Shown here piece by piece: positions 8,293 to 17,062 of a DNA stretch of 64,000 nucleotides (the first letter of the stretch is position 1; every line of letters starts with the position of its first letter). Location of the stretch: contig DASWIS010000035.1 of assembly GCA_036397555.1 (NCBI GenBank), forward strand, positions 60,445 to 124,444, written 5' to 3'. The stretch comes from Candidatus Zixiibacteriota bacterium (GTDB lineage: Bacteria; Zixibacteria; MSB-5A5; WJJR01). The position numbers and the translations under genes are program-made. Below the pieces are notes generated by a model. It was not told where the DNA came from. It saw only the letters and a list, made by a program, of their open reading frames with translations, and did not search any database.

Positions 8293-9696
8293 TCACCAAT
8301 CCGCGGACGCTTCGAAGGCGCCGCCGATGAGCATTCGCAATTGCGCCAGGCGCGACAGACGGTCCGCGCGTGAGCGATCCAGGGAGAGCTGAAAGTCCAG
8401 CAGCAGGCGTTCGGTATCGAGAAAACCGGAAAAATCGACATCGCCGGCTGCAAAGCCCGCGCGCGCGGCGTTGAGCGCCTCGGTCGCGCGCGGAATCAGC
8501 TCGTCGCGATACAGCGCGACCCTTCGTTCGGCGTCGTGATAAGCAAACAGTACACGGGCGCACTCGGCGGACAGCACGTTTTCCTGGTCGTGCCGTTCCG
8601 CCTCTGCGGCTCGCCGTCGCGCCTGCGCCTCCCGCCGTCCGGCGTTGTAGGAACCCCACCAGATCGGGATGTTCAATCCCACCATGGCCATGACATCATC
8701 GTCAGCCCCGACCGCGTCGTGTGCCGATGCGGATTGATCGCGGTCCATGTAGGTGATCCCGAACATCAAATCCGGGAGATAACGCCGCGCCGCGACCGAT
8801 GCCGCGCGTTCCTCCCGCGCGACCATTTCGTCGAGCGCGAGTAAACGGGGGTTGCCGGACGCGGCCGACGCCAACACCTCATCGTCCGACAGGGCGAGTG
8901 ACTCCGCCGGCAATTCCCTGGGCGCGGCAAGAGACGCGTCGGCCGGCCGCGAGAGAGCGGCGTTCAGTCGTGCGCGGATCGGCCGCGTCTCCGATTGCAG
9001 CGAAATCAACTCGTTATCGAGACGGTCCTGCTCAAGTTGCGCGCGAATGACATCCGCGAACGACCCGCTGCCGTCGCGATACCGCGCCTGCGCCACCGCC
9101 TCGGCATCGGCCATCAACTCGATCAGTGCCTGCGTGATGTCAGCCGACTGCGACACGTAGTAGTATTCGACATAGGTATCCACGACGTTATAGTAGAGCA
9201 TATCAAGCAGGGCATGGAATCCTTCGCGCGCTGCGCGCGCCTCGTGCGCCGCCACCTGCCCTCTGAGGCCGAGCGTGCCGAACCACGGCACCATCTGCGA
9301 GACTTCGATCTCGCGCGGACGGGGTCCGACGCTGACGTCGATTTGTTCCAATAGAAGTTGCGGATCGGGCAGCGCGCGTTCCTGGGGGACGCGTTCAGTG
9401 GACGCATGCCAGCGATGATACGCGGCAACGGCACCGGGATTATGATCGCGCGCGTATCGCAGCAGATCGTAGAGGTCCGCCGACTCCGGCAGAGCATCGG
9501 GTGCGGTCGCCGGGGTTTGGGCAACCGCGACGGCTTTCGGCCGTGCGGAGGCCAGTTCGTCGCGCAGTTCCCCATACCCACTGCCGGCACAGGAGGACGC
9601 CAGGAAAGCAACCGCTCCCAGCGATGCGACCACCGATGGCGTTCGCCATCGGCACACGTGAGATACCGCCGTAAAGGTTCGATGTGATTCCGACAT
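8293..9696 (-). CDS. cusC: TolC/CusC-family outer membrane efflux lipoprotein
   Basis: This 467-residue outer membrane channel subunit completes the tripartite pump. The signal ends in a lipobox (FLASSC), typical of CusC/OprM-type proteins. Two TolC repeats follow, rich in long amphipathic helices: ARYRDGSGSFADVIRAQLEQ in the first half and NAARAGFAAGDVDFSGFLDT in the second. The stop lies 8 bp before the cusB start, and the start (MSESHRTF) is preceded by a purine-rich AAGAGA. A more upstream in-frame ATG has no signal peptide and was not chosen. Confidence 0.88.
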   Translation of the reverse strand: MSESHRTFTAVSHVCRWRTPSVVASLGAVAFLASSCAGSGYGELRDELASARPKAVAVAQTPATAPDALPESADLYDLLRYARDHNPGAVAAYHRWHASTERVPQERALPDPQLLLEQIDVSVGPRPREIEVSQMVPWFGTLGLRGQVAAHEARAAREGFHALLDMLYYNVVDTYVEYYYVSQSADITQALIELMADAEAVAQARYRDGSGSFADVIRAQLEQDRLDNELISLQSETRPIRARLNAALSRPADASLAAPRELPAESLALSDDEVLASAASGNPRLLALDEMVAREERAASVAARRYLPDLMFGITYMDRDQSASAHDAVGADDDVMAMVGLNIPIWWGSYNAGRREAQARRRAAEAERHDQENVLSAECARVLFAYHDAERRVALYRDELIPRATEALNAARAGFAAGDVDFSGFLDTERLLLDFQLSLDRSRADRLSRLAQLRMLIGGAFEASADW

Positions 9697-9829
9697 GGTC
9701 TCTTCTTTCACATTGAGCACGGGGTCCGTGTCAACAATCGGACGCGCGTGCGTGACGGCCACAGCCTCCGACAACGAGGCACAGGGCTTCGTGCCCGGGG
9801 GCAAAACTACGCGTCGCTATGTCAGAAGA

Positions 9830-10291
9830 TCAGCAGCGGAGCGAACCGATGGCAATGAAGATAGGACAGGTGAATGGTGGAGCTGATGTGCTTTGAACAA
9901 GTCTGTTCACTTCAGTGAGAGTCACAATTGGAACGACGGGCGTCACACACGGAACATCCGCGCCTGCAGAACTCAGATCGCCCGCACGACCGGCCGTTTC
10001 GACCCGGTTCGCGCTCGGGGGCATCGTGGACTGGAAGACTCTGAGGCAGCACACGCTCGTTGAGAGGGCCGTTTCCGATTCACTCTGGACACAGGCCGCT
10101 TGATCCGACTCTGCCGTGGCCGTTTCCGTCTTGTTTGCGCAACAGCCCGGTATCTGTTCGGCGACGCAGCAGCAGCAGGGCTTCGTATCGGTGGTCTGCA
10201 TCATCGTGCACTGGTACCAGATACGCGCCGGCGCGACGCTGGAAGCAAATACCAGCACCAAGACGATCAGCGAGCGGAAGTTTCCGTGCAT
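9830..10291 (-). CDS. Cys-rich small secreted protein, first gene of the efflux operon
   Basis: The 153-residue protein has an N-terminal signal sequence (LIVLVLVFASSVAPA) and a cysteine cluster (PCCCCVAEQIPGCC) followed by further Cys pairs (TSVCCLRVF). No domain is recognised. Cysteine clusters like this suggest soft-metal binding, and its place as the leading gene of the cusCBA-like operon (134 bp before cusC) supports a role as a periplasmic metal chelator or sensor; this is inference. Because it lies between an inverted-repeat operator candidate (10366-10398) and cusC it is probably co-transcribed with the pump. Confidence 0.6.
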   Translation of the reverse strand: MHGNFRSLIVLVLVFASSVAPARIWYQCTMMQTTDTKPCCCCVAEQIPGCCANKTETATAESDQAACVQSESETALSTSVCCLRVFQSTMPPSANRVETAGRAGDLSSAGADVPCVTPVVPIVTLTEVNRLVQSTSAPPFTCPIFIAIGSLRC

Positions 10292-10365
10292 GCTTTCTGA
10301 CTCAGTTGCTGTCCAGACAAAACCTGGTGGAACGCGGTTGATTTGCTGTCACTAACTAATCCATC

Positions 10366-10398
10366 GGAACAGAACACAACTCCTTCATAATCTGTTCC
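10366..10398. promoter_or_regulatory. Inverted repeat upstream of the efflux operon (candidate operator)
   Basis: GGAACAGA (10366-10373) and TCTGTTCC (10391-10398) form a perfect 8-bp inverted repeat separated by 17 bp, about 75 bp upstream of the first gene of the leftward efflux operon. The position suits an operator or promoter region for a metal-responsive regulator, but no regulator gene is adjacent. Confidence 0.4.
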
Positions 10399-10410
10399 AT
10401 GCCCATCTAA

Positions 10411-10429
10411 GCCCTTGTTGCGCAAGGGC
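10411..10429 (-). terminator. Hairpin after the ACT-domain gene
   Basis: GCCCTTG (10411-10417) and CAAGGGC (10423-10429) form a 7-bp stem with a 5-base loop 14 bp beyond the stop of the ACT gene. There is no T-run, so termination is only suggested. Confidence 0.35.
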
Positions 10430-10442
10430 CCAGAGGACGAAA

Positions 10443-10916
10443 CTACGGAACTGTCTCTGCCTTAAAGTCCTTCTCAAGCGCCTCGGTCGCATTCTTGAGA
10501 AAACGGGCGTCGACCAGGCAGGTGACCGCAGTGTTGGTCGCGGAGATCATGTCGATGTTGATCCCCTGAGCCGACAGTGTACGGAACATGCGCCCGGCGA
10601 CTCCGGGCTGATGGTCGAGTTCATCGGCGACCAGACTGACCGCGACGACGTCGTCGCGCCGTCCGACCGGCCCGGCCTGCATCTCTTGTGCGATCTCCTT
10701 CAAAACGGCGGAAACCTTCGTGCCGTCGCGCCCCGCAACGGTCAGGGAAATATCGGTTCTGCCGGCTTCCGCGCCGGCTGCCGCCATCATATGCACGCAG
10801 ACTCCCGCAATACCCAGCCGGCCGAAGACTTCGGCGGCCATTCCCGGACGGTCAGGTACGCCGTGCAGTGTGAACTTACAGATGTTCGAATCGGTCTCGA
10901 TGCTGACTGCGCTCAT
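10443..10916 (-). CDS. Tandem ACT-domain protein, aspartokinase regulatory-domain-like
   Basis: The 157-residue protein consists of two ACT domains and nothing else. The first contains LHGVPDRPGMAAEVFGRLGIAG, the second SLVADELDHQPGVAGRMFRTLSAQGINIDMISA followed by a strand with a Cys (VTCLVDARF). The pattern resembles the regulatory half of aspartate kinase (which binds lysine or threonine) without the kinase domain. It may sense an amino acid or regulate a partner enzyme in trans. The start MSAVSIETDSN was chosen because the extra upstream residues are not ACT-like; the ribosome site is weak. The gene follows sppA on the same strand after 80 bp. Confidence 0.75.
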   Translation of the reverse strand: MSAVSIETDSNICKFTLHGVPDRPGMAAEVFGRLGIAGVCVHMMAAAGAEAGRTDISLTVAGRDGTKVSAVLKEIAQEMQAGPVGRRDDVVAVSLVADELDHQPGVAGRMFRTLSAQGINIDMISATNTAVTCLVDARFLKNATEALEKDFKAETVP

Positions 10917-10996
10917 AATGACGTCACTTTCGGATTGTCGTGCGTTGCACCCATTCAAAATAGGGCACGTTTCCAAAACATGCAATCCAAGTCCGG

Positions 10997-13450
10997 CTAA
11001 CGGATCGTGATGGTAAATGGCATCTCATACGCGGTGTCGTCGTTGCTGAGACCGAGAGCGCGCGTCGCCAGCGATGCCAGCGCATTTCCGGTCAGATCGA
11101 TTCCGGTCAGTCCCATGCCGGATAAGGAAAACAGCCGCCATTCCGGATCGGGAAGGACCTCGACGGCAACAGACTGGCCGGGACGGACACCCGCCATCCG
11201 CGCCGCCGCAGTGATGGCGTCGTGCAGATCGGCAAATCGATCGACCAATCCCAACCGCTGGGCTGCCGTCCCCGACCAGACGCGTCCCTGCCCGATGGCA
11301 TCGACCGAATCGACCGGGAGACCGCGCCCTTCGGCCACCACCTCGATAAAACGCTCATATGCGCGTTCAGTGTACTCGCGAACCACGGCGCGTTCTTCGT
11401 CATCGAAAGTCTGTGAGCTGCCGAACAGATTGGCGTAACGGCCGCGGGTGACGACTTCGCGATCCAACCCGACTTTGTCATACAGCCCCGACAGATCGAG
11501 CTTGCCGTACAGCACGCCGATGGAGCCGGTGATCGTGTTGGGCATGGCAAAGATCGAGTCGGCGAGGCAGGCGATATAGTATCCGCCGGACGCGGCGACG
11601 TCTGCGAACGAGACGATGAGCGGTTTGCGTCCGACCGTGCGCTGCATTTCGCGCCAGATCGCATCCGATGCGACGATCTCCCCGCCTCCGGAATTGACTC
11701 GCAGCACGATCGCATCGACAGTCTGATCTTCGCGCGCTTGCCGGATCGCACGGCCGACCGACTCGGAGCCCATGACCCCTCCGGTCCAGTCGCTGCGATC
11801 CTTACCGTCGCGGATCGATCCCTCGGCAAAGATCACCGCCACACGCGGCGGATCGCCCCATTCCGAATCGTAATAAACTCGACCGGCAAATTCGCGGCCG
11901 TCGACCCACCGGGACACCCGGCCGATCTCGTCACTGACGATTTCCCGCAGTTCATCGGGATAAGCGATGCGATCGAGCATGCCGGCGTCCTGGGCATCGA
12001 TGGAGACATAGGGCCCGTGTGCAATCCAGCCGCGCACGACATCCGGGGTCACCCCGCGCCCGGCCGCGACACCGTCGACCAGTGCCGTATCGAAGTCGTC
12101 GAGCAGACGGTTGACCGTCTCACGGTGCTCCTCGGACATCGATGTGCGTGTCAGAAAGTCGGATGCGGTTTTATAGTCTCCGACCCGTTCGAAGTCGGCG
12201 GTGATCCCGAGCTTGTCGAGCAGACGCCGTGCGAAGGTCACCTCGGCGCGCAGTCCGACCAATTCGACCGACGACACGGCCCCGGCCACGATCAGGTCAG
12301 CCGCGCTGGCGACATAGTATTCACCGTTGCCGATGCGGCCGTTGACGTACACGACCGTGTACTTGCCCGCATCACGCAGGCGCGCGATGCCGTGCCGAAC
12401 TTCATCCAGCCGCGCCCACCCCATTTCAGGATCATCGAGCGTGATGACCACCGCCCCGACGACCGGATCGGCGGCAGCGCGCTCCAGCAGTGTCAACCAA
12501 TCCAATGTCGTGGCCTCGGATCGTCCGAACAACTGGCGCGGCGGTTTGCGGTCGGGCACGGTCCCGCCGATGTCGAGCATGACCACTTCGCGCTCGACCC
12601 GCACAAACGGCCGACGCCGCGCCTCATGCAGTCCCGCATACATGACCCCGGCCTGATGTCCCTGCTTGTTGTCGAATGACGCCTGCATCCCGGCGATCAG
12701 TTGCGTGAGATTCAGTCGCCCGCCCAACGAATAGTTTTCGTTTTCATCGATATCGGCAAACATGGTCAGACCATCGGATGCCTCCCAACTCGCCGCCAGG
12801 CGGTAGGTCCCGTCGGCGACCCGTTGCGATGTGGTCTGCATCCAGTCGCCGCCGACGCGGAGTGAGCCATCGAGCATCTGCACCGCCGCCGAATAGACGA
12901 ACTCGGCATCGCTACGGATCCCATCGACCTTCATGCGATTGTGGTTGTGCACGACGGCCGCCAACGACAGCCAGTCGGTGGGCTGATATAAAGCACCGTG
13001 TGTCCAGAAGTGCGACTTGTTCTGCACCGGATCATCCGAGGACCGCCACTGATACGATGTCCCCCAGCGCAGCGCCGAGCGCGCACCGCTGGAAAAACCG
13101 GCGGAGTACGCCCGTCCATCGGCGAACACCCCGGCGCCGAGCCACTCGACGCTCATCCCGAATCCTTCGGCGGAAAAATACAGGGCGTCATCACCGGTCA
13201 TGTCCGGCGGAAAGTCTGTATCGGTATAGCCGTGGTAATAATTGAGCGCCATGCCGTTTTGGACACTGAGCGCGGCGGGATTGAAACGCATCGCCGACGG
13301 TCCCTCGGCCATCGCGGCCGGTGTGTACGGCAGCAGCATGTTGTCGCGCGGGAAGGTTTGCCCCCCCTGCGCAGCCGCGCCGCAGATGGAGAACGAGACA
13401 ACCGTACAAACGGCGACGATGACGCGCGCCGGACGCTTGAGACTGGACAT
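10997..13450 (-). CDS. sppA: Signal peptide peptidase SppA fused to an N-terminal beta-barrel-like domain
   Basis: This 817-residue protein is about 200 residues longer than E. coli SppA (618). A signal peptide (~1-27) is followed by ~250 residues of alternating, aromatic-rich beta strands (starting TPAAMAEGPSAMRFNPAAL) that look like an outer-membrane PorV/FadL-type barrel. SppA then begins near residue 288. Both catalytic residues are visible: the Lys of the first SppA half (K363 in RDAGKYTVVYVNG) and the Ser of the second (S621 in ADVAASGGYYIA). SppA is a serine/lysine protease that degrades cleaved signal peptides. Here a barrel domain would place it at the outer membrane or periplasm. 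The start has a strong GGGAGGG ribosome site. Confidence 0.85.
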   Translation of the reverse strand: MSSLKRPARVIVAVCTVVSFSICGAAAQGGQTFPRDNMLLPYTPAAMAEGPSAMRFNPAALSVQNGMALNYYHGYTDTDFPPDMTGDDALYFSAEGFGMSVEWLGAGVFADGRAYSAGFSSGARSALRWGTSYQWRSSDDPVQNKSHFWTHGALYQPTDWLSLAAVVHNHNRMKVDGIRSDAEFVYSAAVQMLDGSLRVGGDWMQTTSQRVADGTYRLAASWEASDGLTMFADIDENENYSLGGRLNLTQLIAGMQASFDNKQGHQAGVMYAGLHEARRRPFVRVEREVVMLDIGGTVPDRKPPRQLFGRSEATTLDWLTLLERAAADPVVGAVVITLDDPEMGWARLDEVRHGIARLRDAGKYTVVYVNGRIGNGEYYVASAADLIVAGAVSSVELVGLRAEVTFARRLLDKLGITADFERVGDYKTASDFLTRTSMSEEHRETVNRLLDDFDTALVDGVAAGRGVTPDVVRGWIAHGPYVSIDAQDAGMLDRIAYPDELREIVSDEIGRVSRWVDGREFAGRVYYDSEWGDPPRVAVIFAEGSIRDGKDRSDWTGGVMGSESVGRAIRQAREDQTVDAIVLRVNSGGGEIVASDAIWREMQRTVGRKPLIVSFADVAASGGYYIACLADSIFAMPNTITGSIGVLYGKLDLSGLYDKVGLDREVVTRGRYANLFGSSQTFDDEERAVVREYTERAYERFIEVVAEGRGLPVDSVDAIGQGRVWSGTAAQRLGLVDRFADLHDAITAAARMAGVRPGQSVAVEVLPDPEWRLFSLSGMGLTGIDLTGNALASLATRALGLSNDDTAYEMPFTITIR

Positions 13451-13549
13451 GACACCCTCCCGTGAATGAAATCGGCAGATTGTTGCCCCCCCTGACCCCT
13501 GGACCGTGGCACCGGCCCGCTATCGACCGGGTGCGGCAACCTGCCCGAA

Positions 13550-14626
13550 TCAGATGCCGGACACATTGATCATCCCGCGACCGGTCACCTCGATATCGAC
13601 GACCCCCTCGCCGCGTCCGGCAGTTCCTTCGATGCGACCGCTGCTTAACAGGTGTTTGTGGGTTTGCAGTTCGACGCCGCGTGTGCGAATCGAGCCGCCC
13701 TCGCCAACGCTCATCTGAAACCGAGCCGAGACGGCCGATGGCAAGGTTACGGAGACCGGGCCGAGGTCGGAGGCGATCTTAAGCTGCGCGCCGGAGAATT
13801 CAGTGATCCCCAATTCGACCGGCGCGCGCCGGCTGTTCAGCCGCGAGGCCGCCCCGACCAAAACGGCATCGTCGATTTTGATGAACCCGGAACTTTCGAC
13901 GACAAACGCCCCGGCGATACCGGAGATCTCGATGGCGCCGGACTCATTGACAAATCGCGCGGCGCGTTCGGGATCGGCGATGGCGTCGGAGACTTTGATC
14001 GTCGCGTAGCTGGTCTGCGCGAAAATGGCGCCGCGTACCTGGGTCAGTTCAATCGGCGTGAATGATCCGCGCAGATCGACTTTTTCGCGCACATCGCGCA
14101 GCTTGATCAGGCCGAACTCGGTGTCGATGCTCACCGCGCGCAACGGACCTTCAAAGTCGTAGTCGAAATGACGTGCGTCGACGTCGATGGCGAGATTGGG
14201 CGGCAGCAGGATTTCGACATTGCACCGCACGCTGAAATCTGTCCCTTCCCAGGGAGCACCCGGCGGCGAGTCGAAATTCAGCCGCAGATCGCTGCCGTTG
14301 CGCTCAAGCCGCACGTTGACCGCGCGGTCGAACACTTCGGCCGCCGCTGGTGATTCGGCCCTCAGGATTTTGGACACATTCACGCGCGCCGTATCCGTGC
14401 TGGTCACGGCCACCACGATTTGCCCGCCGAGGTTGTGCGAAACCGCAATCCGGAGTCGATCGACTCCGGCAATCGGCAGGCGTTGCTGCCACTCGGTCAT
14501 GAAACGTCCGCCACCCAAGCTCTGGATTTTTGACGCCTGAGCATGTACGCAGCGGGAAGGCATGCCGGTCGATAGACCCAGAATACACATCACCAGCGCG
14601 CATTTCATCAGTCGGTCGAGTGACAT
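13550..14626 (-). CDS. Exported DUF4097-like putative adhesin/beta-helix protein
   Basis: The protein has 358 residues with an N-terminal signal peptide (MKCALVMCILGLSTGM... to about HAQA). The rest is a run of short beta strands with alternating hydrophobic residues (for example FGLIKLRDVREKVDLRG, YATIKVSDA, GAIEISGIAGAFVVESSG, GFIKIDDAVLVGA), as in DUF4097/DUF2807 'putative auto-transporter adhesin' beta-helices. No catalytic motif is seen. The start MSLDRLMK was chosen; an ATG two codons upstream is equally possible. Function unknown; probably periplasmic or surface-exposed. Confidence 0.65.
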   Translation of the reverse strand: MSLDRLMKCALVMCILGLSTGMPSRCVHAQASKIQSLGGGRFMTEWQQRLPIAGVDRLRIAVSHNLGGQIVVAVTSTDTARVNVSKILRAESPAAAEVFDRAVNVRLERNGSDLRLNFDSPPGAPWEGTDFSVRCNVEILLPPNLAIDVDARHFDYDFEGPLRAVSIDTEFGLIKLRDVREKVDLRGSFTPIELTQVRGAIFAQTSYATIKVSDAIADPERAARFVNESGAIEISGIAGAFVVESSGFIKIDDAVLVGAASRLNSRRAPVELGITEFSGAQLKIASDLGPVSVTLPSAVSARFQMSVGEGGSIRTRGVELQTHKHLLSSGRIEGTAGRGEGVVDIEVTGRGMINVSGI

Positions 14627-14712
14627 TGGCATACGGCCCCGTATAGTGGGCAACGCCCGAGTCAAGTTACGGAATCGGTCTGCGGCAGTTGCAACTGTTA
14701 TTGGGGCATCTC

Positions 14713-15519
14713 TCACGTTTCGACGTGTCTCCGCAGCCGATCCAACAGCAGCGCACCGGCGACGCCGGCATTCAGCGATTCAACGCCGCGCGCCAGGGGG
14801 ATGCGTAGACGGCGCACGTCTGGCGCACGCCAGACCGGATCGAGTGGTTGGGTTTCACCGCCGATGACCAGTGCCCATCCACCTGCCCGCCCGACGTCAT
14901 AAGATGATGCGCCCGCGTGCGCATCGGCGACGAGTACATCAAGCTGTCGTGACTTCAACCAATCGCTGACGACTCTGGCCGGAACATCAATGTACACCGG
15001 AATGCGAAAGACCGCCCCTGCCGTGGCGCGGAGCGTTTTGGGGTTGGTCAGTTCGGCACAGTCGGGATGCAGGATGACACAATCGACACCAAGCCCCGCC
15101 GCGGTGCGGATCAGTGTCCCCAGGTTTCCCGGATCGGAGATTCTGTCACACACCAGAACGGATCGAATGGATGCGACATCGCCCTGCGGTGGCCAACTCG
15201 GCGGCGACCAGCGGACCACGGTCGCAATACCGGCGGCATGGATCGTGTCGGCAAGCTTGTCGAATACGGTGCGGGAGACAATGAAGACAGAATCTTTGAC
15301 ATGCGGCGATTGCAGCGGTAATTGCGCCGCGGCCCGATGCCCTTGAGCGTCGTCGGCAATCAGCACGCATTCGACATCCAACCGCACGGTCAATGCCTCC
15401 CCGACGAGGCGGACTCCCTCGAGGAGGATGGCTCCTTGCCGACGGCGTCCTTTCTTCGTCGACAATTCGCGCACCGCTGTCAGTCGTCGCGGCGAGATGT
15501 CCGGCCATTGACTGGGCAT
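14713..15519 (-). CDS. SPOUT-class TrmH-family RNA 2'-O-methyltransferase
   Basis: The 268-residue protein begins with a substrate-binding domain (RQGAILLEGVRLVGEAL, typical of the RNA-binding N-domain) followed by a SpoU/TrmH catalytic knot. Motif 1 is ISDPGNLGTLIRTAAGLGVD, motif 2 is LVIGGETQPL (the usual GNEGxGL is altered) and motif 3 is RIPLARGVESLNAGVAGALLL, which forms the AdoMet-binding trefoil knot. Members methylate the 2'-OH of rRNA or tRNA; the exact target is not known. The start at MPSQWPD fits the family; the frame is open further upstream. It is divergent from the MATE gene at 15654. Confidence 0.85.
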   Translation of the reverse strand: MPSQWPDISPRRLTAVRELSTKKGRRRQGAILLEGVRLVGEALTVRLDVECVLIADDAQGHRAAAQLPLQSPHVKDSVFIVSRTVFDKLADTIHAAGIATVVRWSPPSWPPQGDVASIRSVLVCDRISDPGNLGTLIRTAAGLGVDCVILHPDCAELTNPKTLRATAGAVFRIPVYIDVPARVVSDWLKSRQLDVLVADAHAGASSYDVGRAGGWALVIGGETQPLDPVWRAPDVRRLRIPLARGVESLNAGVAGALLLDRLRRHVET

Positions 15520-15653
15520 GGCGTTCCTTGACGCACTTAGGGAAACGGTACGGCGCAGCAACGGCAACACGATTCTCTCGCATGGCCAGGGACGGGCACT
15601 GCCGGGGAAGTGCCGTTGTGCGCGTGGGGCGATTCTTCTTACTTGCCCGCTTC

Positions 15654-17042
15654 ATGTCGATCCTGACCCCCAGCCGCCGTCAACTCTTCGCCGAAGTTTG
15701 GAAACTGGCCTGGCCCATTGCGGGAGCGAACTTCCTGTTGCGTGGCGCAGCCATTGTCGACACCGCGTTCGTGGGCCGTCTCGGTCAGATTCCGCTCGCC
15801 GCGCTCGGAATGGCGCAGATCCCGTATTTCCTGTCGATGGCGGTCGTGCGCGGACTGGGTGTCGGTGCACAGGTGTTGGTGGCGTATCACACGGGCGCGC
15901 GCGAGCCGGACCGTCGCCTTAAAGTTGCTCGTGCCGTCGTTGTGCTCTCGGTATTGGTCGCGGCCGCCGTGGCGGCGCTGCTTCTGCCGGCGTCCGCGAC
16001 GATCCTGCGCTGGATGGGCGCGGATCAAGCGACCGTCGGCGAGGGCATGCGGTTCTTGTATCTGTACTACGCGTTCTTCGTTTTCTCAGGGTTGTTCTTC
16101 GTCTTTTCCTCGATTTTCCAGGGCGCCGGGGACGCGCGCACGCCTCTGTATGTCACGATCGGCGTCAACGCGCTGCACGTCGTGGTTTCGTATGTATTCA
16201 TCTACGGCGAGTTCGGCTGTCCCCAGCTTGGTATCATGGGAGCTGCACTGGGGCTGGGAATCTCGGAACTGGCCGGGACAATCGTCCTCGCTGTCTTGGC
16301 AATTCGACGAGGCCTTTGGGGCGGCGGATTGCGCAACCTCTCATTGGGCGCGGCCAAAGCGGTTGGGCGGCTGGGCGGTCCGACCGCAGGGGAACGTCTC
16401 CTGGTCAACGGCATGCAGGGTTTCTACCTGCGCATGATCACCGGATTCGGCTATGCCGCCATCGGCGCGCATCGCATCGGGGTCGACATGGAGGCGGTGT
16501 CGTTTCTCCCGGCACTCGGATTCGGGCAAGCGGCGACAACCCTGGTCGGACAGCGTCTCGGCGCGGGAGACCCCGAAGGGGCAAGACGCGCGGGCTGGAT
16601 GACCACATGGATCGCACTGGGATTCATGTCGGCGTTGGGACTGTCCTTCCTGATCTTCGCACGGCAGTGGATCGGGCTGTTTACCGACGATCCCGAAGTC
16701 GTTCGGCTGGGTATGCACTTCTGCGTTGTAGCCGCCGCCATTCAGGCGCCCTTGGCTTTGGCGCTGACCTTGGCCGGCGCGTTGCGCGGCGCCGGTGAGA
16801 CGCGCTGGGTGATGATGATGCCGCTGTTGGGCGGGTGGCTCGTGCGCTTGCCGCTGGCGTACCTGTTTGGCTATGTCCTGGGTTTCGGACTGTGGGGCGT
16901 CTGGTGGATGATGTTCGCCGACTGGCTGGTCCGCGGCAGCGTGATTGCGATCAAGTTTAAGACGATGAGTTTCCGTCTGGCGGACAAAATCGGTGCGCCC
17001 ACCCCTGCGCCCGTGGTTGCTACACGCGATTTGGCGACATGA
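15654..17042 (+). CDS. MATE-family multidrug/toxin extrusion transporter
   Basis: The 462-residue inner-membrane protein has twelve predicted helices in two homologous halves. The first half opens with WPIAGANFLLRGAAIVDTAFVGRLG and LGMAQIPYFLSMAVVRGLG (the MATE 'D-x-x-F-V-G-x-L' signature); the second half has GIDMEAVSFLPALGFGQAATTLVGQ-type sequence near the middle. MATE proteins export cationic compounds or flavonoid-like molecules using Na+ or H+. The ATG at 15654 matches the family start but has no clear ribosome site, so a GTG ~30 bases upstream is possible. Its stop is 20 bp from the stop of the convergent sigma-54 regulator. Confidence 0.88.
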   Translation: MSILTPSRRQLFAEVWKLAWPIAGANFLLRGAAIVDTAFVGRLGQIPLAALGMAQIPYFLSMAVVRGLGVGAQVLVAYHTGAREPDRRLKVARAVVVLSVLVAAAVAALLLPASATILRWMGADQATVGEGMRFLYLYYAFFVFSGLFFVFSSIFQGAGDARTPLYVTIGVNALHVVVSYVFIYGEFGCPQLGIMGAALGLGISELAGTIVLAVLAIRRGLWGGGLRNLSLGAAKAVGRLGGPTAGERLLVNGMQGFYLRMITGFGYAAIGAHRIGVDMEAVSFLPALGFGQAATTLVGQRLGAGDPEGARRAGWMTTWIALGFMSALGLSFLIFARQWIGLFTDDPEVVRLGMHFCVVAAAIQAPLALALTLAGALRGAGETRWVMMMPLLGGWLVRLPLAYLFGYVLGFGLWGVWWMMFADWLVRGSVIAIKFKTMSFRLADKIGAPTPAPVVATRDLAT

Positions 17043-17062
17043 GCGATAAGCAGCAGTGCGAT

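Noticed and set aside
6233..8659. Extended start for cusB at 8659
   Set aside because: The extra 125 residues are Arg-rich, overlap cusC and have no ribosome site; ATG at 8284 does.
11738..12679. 313-codon plus-strand frame opposite sppA
   Set aside because: No start signal or domain; shadow of sppA.
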